Shown: positions 1 to 9,095 of the stretch, piece after piece
Layout of the letters: each line of letters opens with the position of its first letter
Position numbering within the stretch: position 1 is the stretch's first letter
NCBI GenBank assembly: GCA_943357175.1
Contig: CALRGE010000003.1
Span: forward strand, 47,333-111,332
Length of the DNA stretch: 64,000 nt
Source of the DNA: Candidatus Peribacteria bacterium
GTDB lineage: Bacteria > Patescibacteriota > Gracilibacteria > UBA1369 > 2-02-FULL-48-14
Direction of reading: 5' to 3'
The notes under the pieces: model-generated
Told to the model about the DNA's origin: nothing
What the model saw: only the letters and a program-made list of their open reading frames with translations
The model's database searches: none
Translations under genes and position numbers: made by a program

Positions 1-1
1 T

Positions 2-364
2 GAAAACATTGAACAAGCAGAAAAAATCAACTCTTTCGGTAAGAAAAAGATTATGGTTCAAGTAAATATTGCAAATCTACCGCAAAGAAGTGGTGTACAA
101 ATTGAAGAAGCCAACTCACTAATTGAAGAAATCAAAAAACTAGAAAATCTTGAATTGATAGGAGTGATGGGAATGGCGAGTCAAAATGAAGACCTAGCCA
201 GAAAAGAATTCAAAATTCTAAAGTCATTTCAAGGCAATTTAGAGGAATGCTCGATGGGAATGTCAGATGACTTTCAAATCGCAATAGAAGAAGGTTCAAC
301 AATGCTCAGACTCGGACGAATTTTATTCGAAGAAAACTTGCCCTCTGAGCTCAAGTATGAGTAA
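2..364 (+). CDS. YggS/PROSC-family PLP homeostasis protein, C-terminal part
   Basis: The reading frame is open to the left window edge, so only the last 120 residues are visible and the true start lies outside. The visible part has the family's late beta-barrel strand (MVQVNIA) and the C-terminal signature SMGMSDDFQIAIEEGSTMLR followed by LGRILF, which lines the PLP phosphate site. Family members bind pyridoxal phosphate and buffer its free level in the cytoplasm. The PLP-binding lysine would sit in the missing N-terminal half, so it cannot be checked here. The pilin gene follows after 9 nt and may be co-transcribed. Confidence 0.85.
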   Translation, partial: ENIEQAEKINSFGKKKIMVQVNIANLPQRSGVQIEEANSLIEEIKKLENLELIGVMGMASQNEDLARKEFKILKSFQGNLEECSMGMSDDFQIAIEEGSTMLRLGRILFEENLPSELKYE

Positions 365-373
365 ATATCAATA

Positions 374-868
374 ATGAAATTTCTCAAACACGCATTCCTC
401 GCACTAACAATTTCAATACTGCTTTTGGGAAACACGGTTTTTGCTGCAGAAACGGATTATAAATCTAGCAATACAATACTTCCTTCAAATGACTTTGTTG
501 AGGATTCCACTGAGCAGGAGTGCATAAAGAGTATAAAGGAATTAGGTGATGATGATCTAGAAGAATACATGAAAAATGGTGGTGCAGAAGCAAGAGATGG
601 AATTATGGGTTGTGCCATCAAATCCGGCTACATAAAATTCTGGATGATTCCTTACTTTATAAAATACATGCTTGAGTGGGTTATTAATTTGGCAGGTCTG
701 ATTTCAGTTTTGATGATATTAGTTGGCGCATACTTTTACATTTGGGGTGGAATTTCTGATGATAAAGAAAAAGGAAAAAAAGTAATTATGTATGCAATTG
801 GCGGCCTAGTTCTAACTACAGTAGCTTGGTTCTTAGTTAACGTTATTTTACTTGCAATTACTGGTTGA
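374..868 (+). CDS. TrbC/VirB2-like pilin
   Basis: 164 residues: an N-terminal signal peptide ending near VFAAE (about residue 25), a soluble stretch with two cysteines, then two hydrophobic helices separated by a short charged turn (SDDKEKGKKV). A leader followed by a two-helix hairpin with a basic cytoplasmic turn is the layout of VirB2/TrbC pilins. Such proteins assemble the filament of type IV secretion systems and are common in CPR genomes. Further T4SS-type genes occur here (PrgI, VirB4-N at 50.7-51.9 kb, VirD4-like at 28.6-31.4 kb) but none adjoins this gene. It stops with TGA just before the next start. Confidence 0.7.
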   Translation: MKFLKHAFLALTISILLLGNTVFAAETDYKSSNTILPSNDFVEDSTEQECIKSIKELGDDDLEEYMKNGGAEARDGIMGCAIKSGYIKFWMIPYFIKYMLEWVINLAGLISVLMILVGAYFYIWGGISDDKEKGKKVIMYAIGGLVLTTVAWFLVNVILLAITG

Positions 869-869
869 T

Positions 870-2096
870 ATGAAAAAAATGTTTGGATTTAATAAATTTT
901 TAAAAAGTACTGGAGAAAATGTTGTTAAACTTAAACATAAAGTTGAAGAGCTTAAAAAGAAACAACAAGAGATTTATGAAAAATCGATACCAGAACCACA
1001 CAAACCAAAACTTGAAAAACATGAGAGTATACTAATTGAATTTTCATTATTAAGTGTAACAAAAGCTACACTTGTCGTAATCGGCTTGGTAATTTTGACT
1101 CAATTTCTAAGTGAAATTTCTGAAATTTTACTTATATTTTTTATTGCATATTTATTCTCAGCAGCCTTACATCCAACTGTAAAAAGTTTGGAAAGATATA
1201 GAATACCAAAAGCCGTTTCTATTATCTTAATTTACATTCTTTTATTATTACTACTTGGTTTCTTTATCACACAACTTGTTCCTTTAATCGCGATTCAAAT
1301 CATTGAACTAGCAAGGAATTTAAGTCAAATTGTTAGTAGTATTGATACAACTGGCACTAATAGTGACAATTTTATTGTCCAACAAATTAAGCCATTTATT
1401 GATAGTTTTGCTAAAGATATTAATAAAGATCTAATCATAAATGAAGCTAAACAATATTTAGAAAGTATAGGAACTCAACTTCAATCATTTGCAGGCAATA
1501 CCTTTGCTGTAATTAAAACTGTATTCCAAGGCCTACTAAATTTTGTTCTAGTATTGATTCTAACTTTCTTTTTAACAATCGAAGAGAAAGGTGTAAATAA
1601 TTTTTTCATATCACTCTTCCCTTCAAAACACGGTCAATACATAATTGAAAAAATTGAAACGGTAAAACAAAAAGTCGGATTCTGGTTAAGAGGAATAGTT
1701 ACTATGATGGTAATAATGTTTAGTTTAACACTAACTGGACTATTAATTTTAGGCGTAGATTATGCATTAACATTAGCAATGATGATTGGTATTGCTGAAC
1801 TCATTCCAGTTGTTGGTGTAATACTATCTTCAATTGCGGCAATTTTAGTAGCTTTCAATCAATCTCCATGGCTTGGAGTATGGGTTTTGGGATTGTATAT
1901 TCTTTTACAACAACTTGAAGGACATATAATTGTTCCACTAGTAATGCGTAAAGCTGTGGGTCTAAGTCCGATAGTAATTATACTATCAATGCTTGTGGGA
2001 TTCACAACACTTGGAATTTTGGGAATGATTATTGCTATTCCTGTTGCAACATCACTTTCTATTTTCGTTATTGATTACACGGGTAAAGAAAAGTAG
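870..2096 (+). CDS. AI-2E/YdiK-type integral membrane transporter
   Basis: About 408 residues. A charged coiled N-terminus (KLKHKVEELKKKQQEIYEK) precedes seven to eight membrane helices. The C-terminal half has the family features: a long soluble segment after the third helix, FFLTIEEKG, and the final LIPVVGVILSSIAAILVAF and GHIIVPLVMRKAVGLSP segments. The family (PF01594) includes exporters of AI-2, but most members have no proven substrate. I chose ATG 870 over an in-frame TTG at 852, which would overlap the pilin. The 3' end overlaps the convergent glycosyltransferase gene by 45 nt. Confidence 0.85.
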   Translation: MKKMFGFNKFLKSTGENVVKLKHKVEELKKKQQEIYEKSIPEPHKPKLEKHESILIEFSLLSVTKATLVVIGLVILTQFLSEISEILLIFFIAYLFSAALHPTVKSLERYRIPKAVSIILIYILLLLLLGFFITQLVPLIAIQIIELARNLSQIVSSIDTTGTNSDNFIVQQIKPFIDSFAKDINKDLIINEAKQYLESIGTQLQSFAGNTFAVIKTVFQGLLNFVLVLILTFFLTIEEKGVNNFFISLFPSKHGQYIIEKIETVKQKVGFWLRGIVTMMVIMFSLTLTGLLILGVDYALTLAMMIGIAELIPVVGVILSSIAAILVAFNQSPWLGVWVLGLYILLQQLEGHIIVPLVMRKAVGLSPIVIILSMLVGFTTLGILGMIIAIPVATSLSIFVIDYTGKEK

Positions 2097-3116
2097 CGCT
2101 CTTTTAGAAGCATTTTCCCAAGAATAATTACCTCTAGTTTTTGGAATTTCTCCATAACCCATACTAACTTTTTTTACGGCCAAAATTAGTTCTTCTTGTG
2201 TTTTTACGAAGAAATTAGAAATGTATAGTTCCCTGTGAACAGAAATGTCAGATAAGATTACAGGAGATTTTGCCTTAATTGCCTCCAAAACAGGTAGATC
2301 AAAGCCCTCATAATCACTTAAAGCCAATAAAGCTTTTCTATGCTTGAAAAGCCATGATTTTTCTTCTTCAGAAACTTCATTCAAAATGATTAAATTTGAA
2401 TATTTTTTTTGTTTAAATATAGAGAATCTTTTATCATTTTTTTTATGACCAGCAATTACAAAATTTAAGTTAGGAAAAAATTTAGCAAGTTTATAAATCT
2501 TTTTTAAACCTTTACGTGGATCAGCAGGGGAAATTGAAAGAAAGAAATCTTTACTAATAATTTTTTTAGATTTTAGTGGTACTACTGTATTTTTAGAAAT
2601 TCTAGCACCCTCAAAAGTGACCTCAAAAGGTGGAGCATCAAGTCCAAGTGACGAAGCTGTGCACAAACTTGGTACAAGAACACCGGAGCAGAGTTTTTTT
2701 AATCTATTATAAGAGAAAAATTTATGCCAAATTCTAGCCTTTAATGACATTGAACCAGGAAATAACTCAGGAACGAAATCATGAATTGTCATTACAATCG
2801 GAATATCACATTTATAAAACGGTCTTCTATCAGGAATCCAAATTAAGTTCGGTTTTCTTTCGAAGTAATAATCAGGCAATAATTGAAATGAGAAAATGGA
2901 TTTTAAATTGAATACAAAATTTGAAATTGGTATGTATCTTACTGATGGGAAAATTTGATGAATCTTTTCAAATCTTTTTCCTGCCTGATAAAAAAGATCA
3001 AATTCAAAATCAGAATTTTTCATCATTTCAATGAGCATTTCTCTAGTATAGACCTTAACCCCACCTTCAAAATCTTCAAGTAGTGGACGAAGGTCTACTC
3101 CAATTTTTGGACGCAT
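2052..3116 (-). CDS. Glycosyltransferase family 4 protein (GT-B)
   Basis: 354 residues. The N-terminus (KIGVDLRPLLEDFEGGVKVY) is the glycine-rich acceptor-side loop of GT4 enzymes. The C-terminal donor-binding part contains LSISPADPRKGL, NFVIAGH and ALLALSDYEGFDLPVLEAIKAKSPVILSD, where the E-x7-E pair of retaining GT-B enzymes is visible. It lies in one minus-strand run with a Wzz-like protein and a second GT4 gene, suggesting a small surface-glycan cluster. Donor and acceptor cannot be inferred. Its start overlaps the upstream gene by 41 nt. Confidence 0.85.
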   Translation of the reverse strand: MRPKIGVDLRPLLEDFEGGVKVYTREMLIEMMKNSDFEFDLFYQAGKRFEKIHQIFPSVRYIPISNFVFNLKSIFSFQLLPDYYFERKPNLIWIPDRRPFYKCDIPIVMTIHDFVPELFPGSMSLKARIWHKFFSYNRLKKLCSGVLVPSLCTASSLGLDAPPFEVTFEGARISKNTVVPLKSKKIISKDFFLSISPADPRKGLKKIYKLAKFFPNLNFVIAGHKKNDKRFSIFKQKKYSNLIILNEVSEEEKSWLFKHRKALLALSDYEGFDLPVLEAIKAKSPVILSDISVHRELYISNFFVKTQEELILAVKKVSMGYGEIPKTRGNYSWENASKRALLFFTRVINNENRK

Positions 3117-3654
3117 ATTCTAAAATGAACAAACAAAAACCTGTAACTAAAGTTGTTAGCAAAACGATTCCTAGTAAAATTCTAAAATCAGATCTTTCAG
3201 AATCAAGTTCTGAGTATCTAGATAACGCAATTAAATAACCAGCATTTGTTGCAGCATCGTATTCATTAATCCTTGATTTTAACAAATTTAAAAATTCTTC
3301 AGCTGCTGACGCGTTAAATGAGCTCGGATCGCCGCTCAAATAAAAAATCAAATTTTGTTTTTCTTGTCTTAATCCGGAATAATCCAAATGATATTTAAGT
3401 TTTAAATCAATTTCTTTCGAAAATGAAGGTTCATTAACCCAGCCTAAAACTAAATCTGAAAAATGCTCGCTTGCACGCTGAATTTCATAAGATGAAGATT
3501 CATTTAGCAAAACTTTTTGATTTATACCAATTGTAAGAAAAAGAAGTCCTCGAGAATCAGGTTCTGGTAAATTATTTACATAAAATAACCCAGCAACAAA
3601 AGAAAATAAAACCGCACAAACCAGAATCCAAACGCTTAATTTCTTGATTTTCAT
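3076..3654 (-). CDS. Wzz-like two-helix membrane protein
   Basis: 192 residues with one hydrophobic helix near each end (WILVCAVLFSFVAGLFYV and ILLGIVLLTTLVTGFCLFIL) and an extracytoplasmic segment of about 130 residues. This is the topology of Wzz/chain-length-determinant proteins, and the gene lies between two glycosyltransferases. I see no clear Wzz sequence signature, so the assignment rests on topology and context. It starts 4 nt downstream of the neighbouring GT4 stop, implying co-transcription. Confidence 0.45.
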   Translation of the reverse strand: MKIKKLSVWILVCAVLFSFVAGLFYVNNLPEPDSRGLLFLTIGINQKVLLNESSSYEIQRASEHFSDLVLGWVNEPSFSKEIDLKLKYHLDYSGLRQEKQNLIFYLSGDPSSFNASAAEEFLNLLKSRINEYDAATNAGYLIALSRYSELDSERSDFRILLGIVLLTTLVTGFCLFILEYASKNWSRPSSTT

Positions 3655-3658
3655 GAGC

Positions 3659-4774
3659 TTAGACTAGCATTTTCTTATGTTCTTTCCAAGCTTTCTCAAT
3701 AAAATGTAATATCTCAACCCTAAATCTAGCAGGAGAAAACTTATTTACACTTTTTACTATTTCATCAGTATTCCATTCCATTTTTTCAAATTTTTCAATT
3801 GCCTTCTTCAAAGCCTCTTCATTTTGCTCATGAAAGAAAATACCTGAAATATTCTCCGTGACACTTTCCATTGCACCACCTTTAGCATATGCAATAACAG
3901 GTATCCCTGAGGCCATTGCTTCAAGTGGAACAATTCCAAAATCTTCAACTTGAGGGAAAATTAGTGCTTTAGCAGATGAATAAATATTTTTTAAATCTTC
4001 ATCACTAACTTTTCCTAAAAATTCAATATTTTTCTTTGATTTATTTTTCAAATCTTTAAATTCAGGTCCATCACCCACAATTTTCAAAGGCAATTTTAAT
4101 TCATTAAAAACTGAAATCAACAAATCAAACCTCTTATATGGAATCAATCTACCAACGCCCAAGTAATAATTTTCACGTTTTTCAGCAGGTCTAAAAAAAT
4201 CAAAATTAACAGGCGGATATATTACCTTACTATCTCTTTTATAATATTTTTTAATTCTCTTCGAAATGTATTTTGAATTAGAAATATAAGTATCTACCCT
4301 ATCCGCAGCAACCCTATCCCATTGTCGAATTCTATGAAGAATTGGTGAATATAAAAATTTCAAAGGTAAAAAAAATTTGAAATTCTTCTGATAAGAATGC
4401 GATTGATCCCAAACATATCGCATCGGTGAATGACAATAAGAAATATGCAGAGTTCCAGGTTTTGTAATTATTCCTTTCGAAGCCGAGTGTGAAGATGAAA
4501 TAACAATATCATATTCAGAAAGATCAATTCTTTCAAAAACGATTGGCATAAATGGTAGATAAAGGCGATGAAATCGCCTAGCAAATGGTAAATATTTCAA
4601 CCATGACTCAACAACATTTCTATCTTTAAAAGCCGCACAATTTTTATCATCATAAAGAGAAGTATAAATAGTAGCTTTTGGGAAAAGACGAGAAAGTTCA
4701 AAAACAACTCGCTCGGCGCCTGCAAAGACTGTGAGCCAATCACAAACAATAGCTATCTTTAAATCATCAAGCAT
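3659..4774 (-). CDS. Glycosyltransferase family 4 protein (WbaZ-like)
   Basis: 371 residues. The start (IAIVCDWLTVFAGAERVVFEL) and the segment HISYCHSPMRYVWDQ are typical of the WbaZ-like mannosyltransferase branch of GT4. The donor domain shows YYLGVGRLIPYKRFDLLI, KIVGDGPEFKDL and FPQVEDFGIVPLEAMASGIP, with the E-x7-E catalytic pair (EDFGIVPLE). It probably adds a hexose to a lipid-linked or surface glycan on the cytoplasmic face of the membrane. It is the first glycan gene after the STAS gene (11-nt gap). Confidence 0.88.
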   Translation of the reverse strand: MLDDLKIAIVCDWLTVFAGAERVVFELSRLFPKATIYTSLYDDKNCAAFKDRNVVESWLKYLPFARRFHRLYLPFMPIVFERIDLSEYDIVISSSHSASKGIITKPGTLHISYCHSPMRYVWDQSHSYQKNFKFFLPLKFLYSPILHRIRQWDRVAADRVDTYISNSKYISKRIKKYYKRDSKVIYPPVNFDFFRPAEKRENYYLGVGRLIPYKRFDLLISVFNELKLPLKIVGDGPEFKDLKNKSKKNIEFLGKVSDEDLKNIYSSAKALIFPQVEDFGIVPLEAMASGIPVIAYAKGGAMESVTENISGIFFHEQNEEALKKAIEKFEKMEWNTDEIVKSVNKFSPARFRVEILHFIEKAWKEHKKMLV

Positions 4775-4785
4775 GAATTTTTTTA

Positions 4786-5157
4786 CTACTGCATTATAGC
4801 CAACTTCGCCTCCTCAATACTAGGGAAAGCATTTATTAACTGAGTCAGACCAACAACCTGTAAAATATCCAAAATATTTTCTCGAGCCATTGCAATAACA
4901 ACCTTCCCTCCCATTGCAGAAATTTTACTATACCAATCAGTTAAATAACCAATTGATTTAGAATTCATATATTCAAGTGCAGAGAAATCAAAAATTATAT
5001 TTAAACCTTGTGGACCTGCTTCAATGAGGGAATATATTTTTTTAGCCTCTTCATCAACATTTGACTCATCAAGTTGTCCTACAATATGAACAATTTTCAC
5101 AACTTTCCCACCTGGCATGTTCGCAACGTCTTCAAATGTAATTTGTACAGCTGTCAT
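4786..5157 (-). CDS. STAS-domain anti-sigma factor antagonist
   Basis: 123 residues forming a single STAS domain: VVKIVHIVGQLDESNVDEE, NIIFDFSALEYMNSKSIGYL, then a C-terminal helix pair. The serine-rich NSKSIG loop is where SpoIIAA/RsbV proteins are phosphorylated by their partner kinase. It lies 4 nt behind the HATPase gene, forming a classical partner-switch pair. The likely third component, a PP2C phosphatase with HAMP domain, lies far away at 45.7-47.3 kb. No sigma factor gene is adjacent, so the output may be non-transcriptional, for example control of the glycan genes downstream. Confidence 0.85.
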   Translation of the reverse strand: MTAVQITFEDVANMPGGKVVKIVHIVGQLDESNVDEEAKKIYSLIEAGPQGLNIIFDFSALEYMNSKSIGYLTDWYSKISAMGGKVVIAMARENILDILQVVGLTQLINAFPSIEEAKLAIMQ

Positions 5158-5161
5158 AAAT

Positions 5162-5749
5162 TTATTTTAATACAATATGATTAGTAGTTCCAACAGAGGA
5201 TACAGTGTCCTCTTCCTTTCGTAAATATTTCTTTATTTTAACTCTTATTCCTCCCCCATCAACATCTTCAAAAACCAGCTCATCAGTCCATTCAGCAATA
5301 ATTTTTGGTAAACCTCTACCTCTAAAACCAAGGTATTGACCAGTCATCATTTGTTTTCTTGTTTTCAAAAGTTCAGTTAGTTGTGCAGCTGTCATTTTTT
5401 CCTTTGAGGTACCTGTATCTTCAACAGAAACTGCTAAAGAAATACCTTTTTCACTAAGAAATTTAATCTTAATATCTTTACCTGGTGCACTACCATGTTC
5501 AATTGCATTATTACATAGTTCATCCACAATTGCCTGGAAACGAAACGCCCATTTTTCAGAAAATCCAGTTAAATTCTGAGTCATATGCAGTGTAAAATCA
5601 CGAATTCCAGAAATAAAATATGCCTGTGTTGGCAAAATAATTACAATTTCAATAGGTTTTTCAATAATAAGTGCAGGATTAGCTAGAGTAGCTTGAGCCT
5701 GCTGAGGTGTTTGTTCTAACTGTGTTGTTATAGCTGTATCCATATTCAA
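5162..5749 (-). CDS. RsbW/SpoIIAB-like serine kinase (HATPase_c)
   Basis: 195 residues. After an approximately 35-residue N-terminal extension comes a compact GHKL ATPase domain: N-box ELCNNAIEHG, G1-type VEDTGTS, and G2-type LGFRGRGLPKIIAEW. Family members bind ATP, phosphorylate the STAS partner and sequester a target protein when the partner is phosphorylated. The gene is the first of the minus-strand run and has a good promoter (5763-5791) whose expected start is only about 7 nt from the ATG, so the mRNA is nearly leaderless. Confidence 0.85.
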   Translation of the reverse strand: MNMDTAITTQLEQTPQQAQATLANPALIIEKPIEIVIILPTQAYFISGIRDFTLHMTQNLTGFSEKWAFRFQAIVDELCNNAIEHGSAPGKDIKIKFLSEKGISLAVSVEDTGTSKEKMTAAQLTELLKTRKQMMTGQYLGFRGRGLPKIIAEWTDELVFEDVDGGGIRVKIKKYLRKEEDTVSSVGTTNHIVLK

Positions 5750-5762
5750 AATTTATCACTAA

Positions 5763-5791
5763 ATTCTATCATCTTTTGACCTGAAAGTCAA
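5763..5791 (-). promoter_or_regulatory. Sigma70-type promoter for the HATPase-STAS-glycan run
   Basis: On the minus strand, TTGACT (5791-5786), a 17-nt spacer, and TAGAAT (5768-5763). The predicted start near 5756 leaves a leader of only about 7 nt before the HATPase ATG at 5749. Confidence 0.6.
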
Positions 5792-5797
5792 ATGAGC

Positions 5798-5825
5798 TTG
5801 CAGATTAAAAATAGATAAGTATAAT
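5798..5825 (+). promoter_or_regulatory. Sigma70-type promoter for rpsB
   Basis: TTGCAG (5798-5803), a 16-nt spacer, TATAAT (5820-5825). It sits back to back with the divergent HATPase promoter, with only 6 nt between the two -35 boxes. The leader to rpsB is about 90 nt and includes a small hairpin ACCTGAAAAGGT at 5869-5880, possibly a feedback site for S2; that role is speculative. Confidence 0.6.
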
Positions 5826-5924
5826 TTCATTACTTTAATTTAGCTGTTTACTTGATTTTGCCATCCTGACCTGAAAAGGTTTAAAGCAAAACGTGAAAGT
5901 ACTCAGTATTTAACCCCAAGGATT

Positions 5925-6620
5925 ATGTCAGATCAAAAGACACAGATGCGAGATATGCTCGCGAATGCAGTTCATTTTGGACACAAAAGTACAAAGTGGA
6001 ACCCAAAAATGGCTCCTTACCTTTATGGAGTAAGAGATGGTGTTCATATTTTCGATCTTAACAAAACTTTTGTTGGATTGATTGAAGCTAAAAACTTCCT
6101 AAAATTAGCTTGTTCACAGGGTAAAACTGTTTTAATGGTTAGTACAAAACAACAATGTGCTGATTTGTTACAATCTCAAGCTGAAGCCTGCAAAATGCCA
6201 TACGTTACAAAACGTTGGATTCCAGGTTTACTGACAAATTTCAAAACTGTTAAAGCAAGAGTTAAATACATGCAAAAGTTAAGAGATGAAAGAGACAACG
6301 GTGGCTTTGATAAATATACAAAAAAAGAAGCTCTTGAGTTCGGAAAAGAAATTGAAAAATTGGAATACGCCTTGAGTGGTGTGGAACACATGGAAAGAAC
6401 TCCGGATATCGTTTTCGTTGTAGATGTTTGCAGAGATAAAATCGCTGTAAAAGAAGCAAGAAAAGTAGGCGCAAAAGTTGTTGCGATTGTTGACTCAAAT
6501 TCTGATCCAGATGATGTAGACTACATTATTCCTGGTAACGACGATGCAATTAAAGCAATTACATACATTGTAAACGAAGTTGCAGGAGCAATTAACGAAG
6601 GAAAACTGGCTAAAAAATAA
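5925..6620 (+). CDS. rpsB: Small ribosomal subunit protein uS2
   Basis: 231 residues covering the whole S2 fold: VHFGHKSTKWNPKMAPYLYG near the N-terminus, the coiled-coil hairpin region with WIPGLLTNFKTV, and the C-terminal DIVFVVDVCRDKIAVKEA, VVAIVDSNSDPDDVDYIIPGNDDA and a lysine-ending tail. S2 docks late on the small-subunit neck. It is the first gene of a run with a membrane protein, tsf, ribBA, ribD and a CAP protein. The usual rpsB-tsf pair is interrupted here. Confidence 0.97.
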   Translation: MSDQKTQMRDMLANAVHFGHKSTKWNPKMAPYLYGVRDGVHIFDLNKTFVGLIEAKNFLKLACSQGKTVLMVSTKQQCADLLQSQAEACKMPYVTKRWIPGLLTNFKTVKARVKYMQKLRDERDNGGFDKYTKKEALEFGKEIEKLEYALSGVEHMERTPDIVFVVDVCRDKIAVKEARKVGAKVVAIVDSNSDPDDVDYIIPGNDDAIKAITYIVNEVAGAINEGKLAKK

Positions 6621-6623
6621 TTC

Positions 6624-7127
6624 ATGACGGATTTAAATCAAATTAGTCAGGAAGAAAAGCAGAACAGATTTCTTGATGCCTTAAGTTATGTACCATTTCT
6701 ATTCATTTTGAATACACTTCAGAATGGAAAAAATGAGGGTGCGATGTGGCATGCAAAAATGGGAGCCCTTGCAACAGCAATCTTCATGATTCCAGTATTT
6801 GTTGCAGCATTTGTATCTGTATTTTTCGGAGGAATGCTATATGGATTCTTCTTTCTATACATTGGCTTATCAGCATACAAAGCATGGAATGCTGACAAAC
6901 TAGATATTCCGGCATTGAGCAAAATAGCGTCAAAAATTCCACTAGAATTAATACTGAAAAAAACGGCTAAACCAGTAGTTGAAGTTCCAACTTCATCGCA
7001 AATTGTTACTACCGCTTCAGCGGAAGCTATAAAAGTTCCAGCTACGCCAGTAGCACCGATTGCTCCCGTAGCTCCAACAACTCCAATCACAACTACTCAA
7101 CCAACTAACACTAACCAAACAACATGA
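6624..7127 (+). CDS. Small membrane protein between rpsB and tsf
   Basis: 167 residues. A charged N-terminus (EEKQNRFLDALSYVPFLFIL) leads to two further hydrophobic segments (ALATAIFMIPVFVAAFVSVFF and LYGFFFLYIGLSAYKAW). The tail of about 60 residues is cytoplasmic-like and rich in Pro, Thr, Val and Ala (VAPIAPVAPTTPITTTQP). The helical pattern resembles DUF4870/Tic20-like small membrane proteins, but I do not recognise it with certainty. It starts 3 nt after rpsB and overlaps the tsf start by 4 nt (ATGA), so all three are translated from one message. Confidence 0.6.
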   Translation: MTDLNQISQEEKQNRFLDALSYVPFLFILNTLQNGKNEGAMWHAKMGALATAIFMIPVFVAAFVSVFFGGMLYGFFFLYIGLSAYKAWNADKLDIPALSKIASKIPLELILKKTAKPVVEVPTSSQIVTTASAEAIKVPATPVAPIAPVAPTTPITTTQPTNTNQTT

Positions 7128-7885
7128 CAGTTACATTAGATCAAATTAAAGCACTTAGAGAATTAACAGGAGTTTCAACAATGTCTTGTAAAAAAGCATT
7201 GGAAGAGGCTGAAGGTGATGAAAAATTAGCTATCGAAATATTAAGAAAAAAAGGTGAATCAAAGGCTGCTGAAAGAACAGACAGAGAAACAAAATTTGGA
7301 GTTGTAGTTATTGAAAATGGTGAAGGAAAAGCTGCAATTCTTTCTCTAGGATGTGAAACTGACTTCGTTGCAAAAAATGAAGATTTCATTAAATCTGCAC
7401 AAGGTTTAGCTGCAAAACTTTTGAAAGAAGGTGAAAATGCAGATTTCTCAAGCGAAATTTCTGATTTAAACATCAAAATGGGTGAAAAAATCGAGATTAA
7501 AGATAAAAAAATTGTTGAGGGAAAAAATCTTGGTAAATACATTCACTCAAATAATAAAATTGCTGTATTGGTATCAATGAATGGTGGTGATGAAGAAACA
7601 TCAAAAGATATTGCAATGCATATTGCCGCAATGAACCCAAAAGTTTTATCTGCAAAAGAAATTTCTGAAGATTCAGTGACTAAAGAAAAGGAAATCTGGG
7701 CTGAACAATTAAAGAATGAAGGAAAACCAGAAAATATGATTGAGAAAATAATGATGGGAAAAGAGAAAAAATTCAGAGAAGAAAATGCATTATTAACACA
7801 ACCTTTCGTTAAAGATCCTTCAAAAACAATCGAATCTCTACTGAACGGAGCCCAAATTGATGGATTCTGGAGGTTGGAAGCCTAA
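7124..7885 (+). CDS. tsf: Elongation factor Ts
   Basis: 253 residues. The N-terminal UBA-like module is intact ([20 protein letters not shown], then [13 protein letters not shown]). The core has the [10 protein letters not shown] motif that contacts EF-Tu. The C-terminal dimerisation-type half continues with [10 protein letters not shown] and [21 protein letters not shown]. It catalyses GDP release from EF-Tu. The start overlaps the upstream membrane-protein stop by 4 nt. It is a little shorter than the E. coli protein. Confidence 0.96.
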   Translation: MTVTLDQIKALRELTGVSTMSCKKALEEAEGDEKLAIEILRKKGESKAAERTDRETKFGVVVIENGEGKAAILSLGCETDFVAKNEDFIKSAQGLAAKLLKEGENADFSSEISDLNIKMGEKIEIKDKKIVEGKNLGKYIHSNNKIAVLVSMNGGDEETSKDIAMHIAAMNPKVLSAKEISEDSVTKEKEIWAEQLKNEGKPENMIEKIMMGKEKKFREENALLTQPFVKDPSKTIESLLNGAQIDGFWRLEA

Positions 7886-7895
7886 CTTTTCACAC

Positions 7896-9095
7896 ATGTG
7901 GAGTAGCATCGACGAAGCCATTGCAGAAATAAAAAAGGGCAACATGGTTATAGTCGTTGATGACGAAGACCGTGAAAATGAAGGTGATTTAATAATGGCA
8001 GCTGAACTTTGTAATAAAGAAGATGTTAATTTTATGATGAAAGAAGGGCGCGGCTTAATTTGTGTTCCATTAAATGAAGAAATTGCAGAAAGATTAGATC
8101 TGAGTCCAATGACAGGTCAAAGAGCAGAAAACGGTAAATGTAATTTTACAGTTTCTGTAGATTATAAAATTGACACAAGCACAGGTATATCCGCATCAGA
8201 TAGAGCAAAAACAATTCGCGCACTTGCGGATGATAAAACAAGCAAATTAGATTTTTTCAAACCAGGACATATATTCCCAATCATCTCAAGAAAAGGAGGA
8301 ACATTAGTAAGAGCGGGACACACGGAAGCGGCTGTTGATTTGGCGGAGTTGGCCGGTCTAAGTCCGGTTGGAGTAGTTTGCGAAATTGCAAAAGAAGATG
8401 GCGAAATGGCTAGAGTAGATTATTTATTGGAATACTCAAAAAAACATAATCTAAAAATCATCACGATCAAGGATTTAATTTGTTACAGAAGAAAAAATGA
8501 AAAATTAGTTAATCGTGAAGTTGAAACTGAAATTGAAACTGAATATGGAAAATTCACAATTATGGTTTACAGCAATAAAATTGATGACAAAGAGCATGTA
8601 ATCATGAAAATGGGAGATATAGAAAATAAAAAAGATGTTCTTGTTAGAGTCCACTCAGAATGTATGACTGGTGATATTTTTAATTCATTGCAATGTGATT
8701 GTCATCTACAATTCGAAGCTGCAATGGAAAAAATTTCAAAAGAAGGCATAGGAGTTATGCTTTATTTAAGACAAGAAGGACGAGGAATTGGTTTAATTAA
8801 TAAATTAAAAGCTTATAAGCTCCAGAAAGATGGCTACGATACAGTTGAAGCTAACACTATGCTTGGTTTCAAAGCTGATTTAAGAGAATATGGTCTAGGC
8901 GCACAAATTTTAAAAGATTTAGGATTAACTAGCATTCGACTTATGACAAATAATCCTCAAAAAATTGTGGGCTTGGAAGGACATGGCTTAAGTGTTAGTG
9001 AAAGGGTTGAAATTGAGCTAAAGCCAAACGAACACCAACATAAATACTTAAAAACAAAAAAAGATAAGATGGGTCACATACTAAACCGTGTCTGA
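7896..9095 (+). CDS. ribBA: Bifunctional DHBP synthase / GTP cyclohydrolase II
   Basis: About 399 residues. The N-terminal RibB half (about 1-205) has [20 protein letters not shown], the [16 protein letters not shown] loop and [10 protein letters not shown]. The C-terminal RibA half has [12 protein letters not shown], the zinc-binding cysteines of [21 protein letters not shown] and TNNPQK. The enzyme supplies both riboflavin precursors: dihydroxybutanone phosphate from ribulose 5-phosphate, and the pyrimidine from GTP. I chose ATG 7896, 10 nt after the tsf stop, because upstream in-frame starts (7857/7860) would overlap tsf and add residues outside the RibB fold. It ends with TGA inside the ribD start. 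Confidence 0.95.
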   Translation: MWSSIDEAIAEIKKGNMVIVVDDEDRENEGDLIMAAELCNKEDVNFMMKEGRGLICVPLNEEIAERLDLSPMTGQRAENGKCNFTVSVDYKIDTSTGISASDRAKTIRALADDKTSKLDFFKPGHIFPIISRKGGTLVRAGHTEAAVDLAELAGLSPVGVVCEIAKEDGEMARVDYLLEYSKKHNLKIITIKDLICYRRKNEKLVNREVETEIETEYGKFTIMVYSNKIDDKEHVIMKMGDIENKKDVLVRVHSECMTGDIFNSLQCDCHLQFEAAMEKISKEGIGVMLYLRQEGRGIGLINKLKAYKLQKDGYDTVEANTMLGFKADLREYGLGAQILKDLGLTSIRLMTNNPQKIVGLEGHGLSVSERVEIELKPNEHQHKYLKTKKDKMGHILNRV

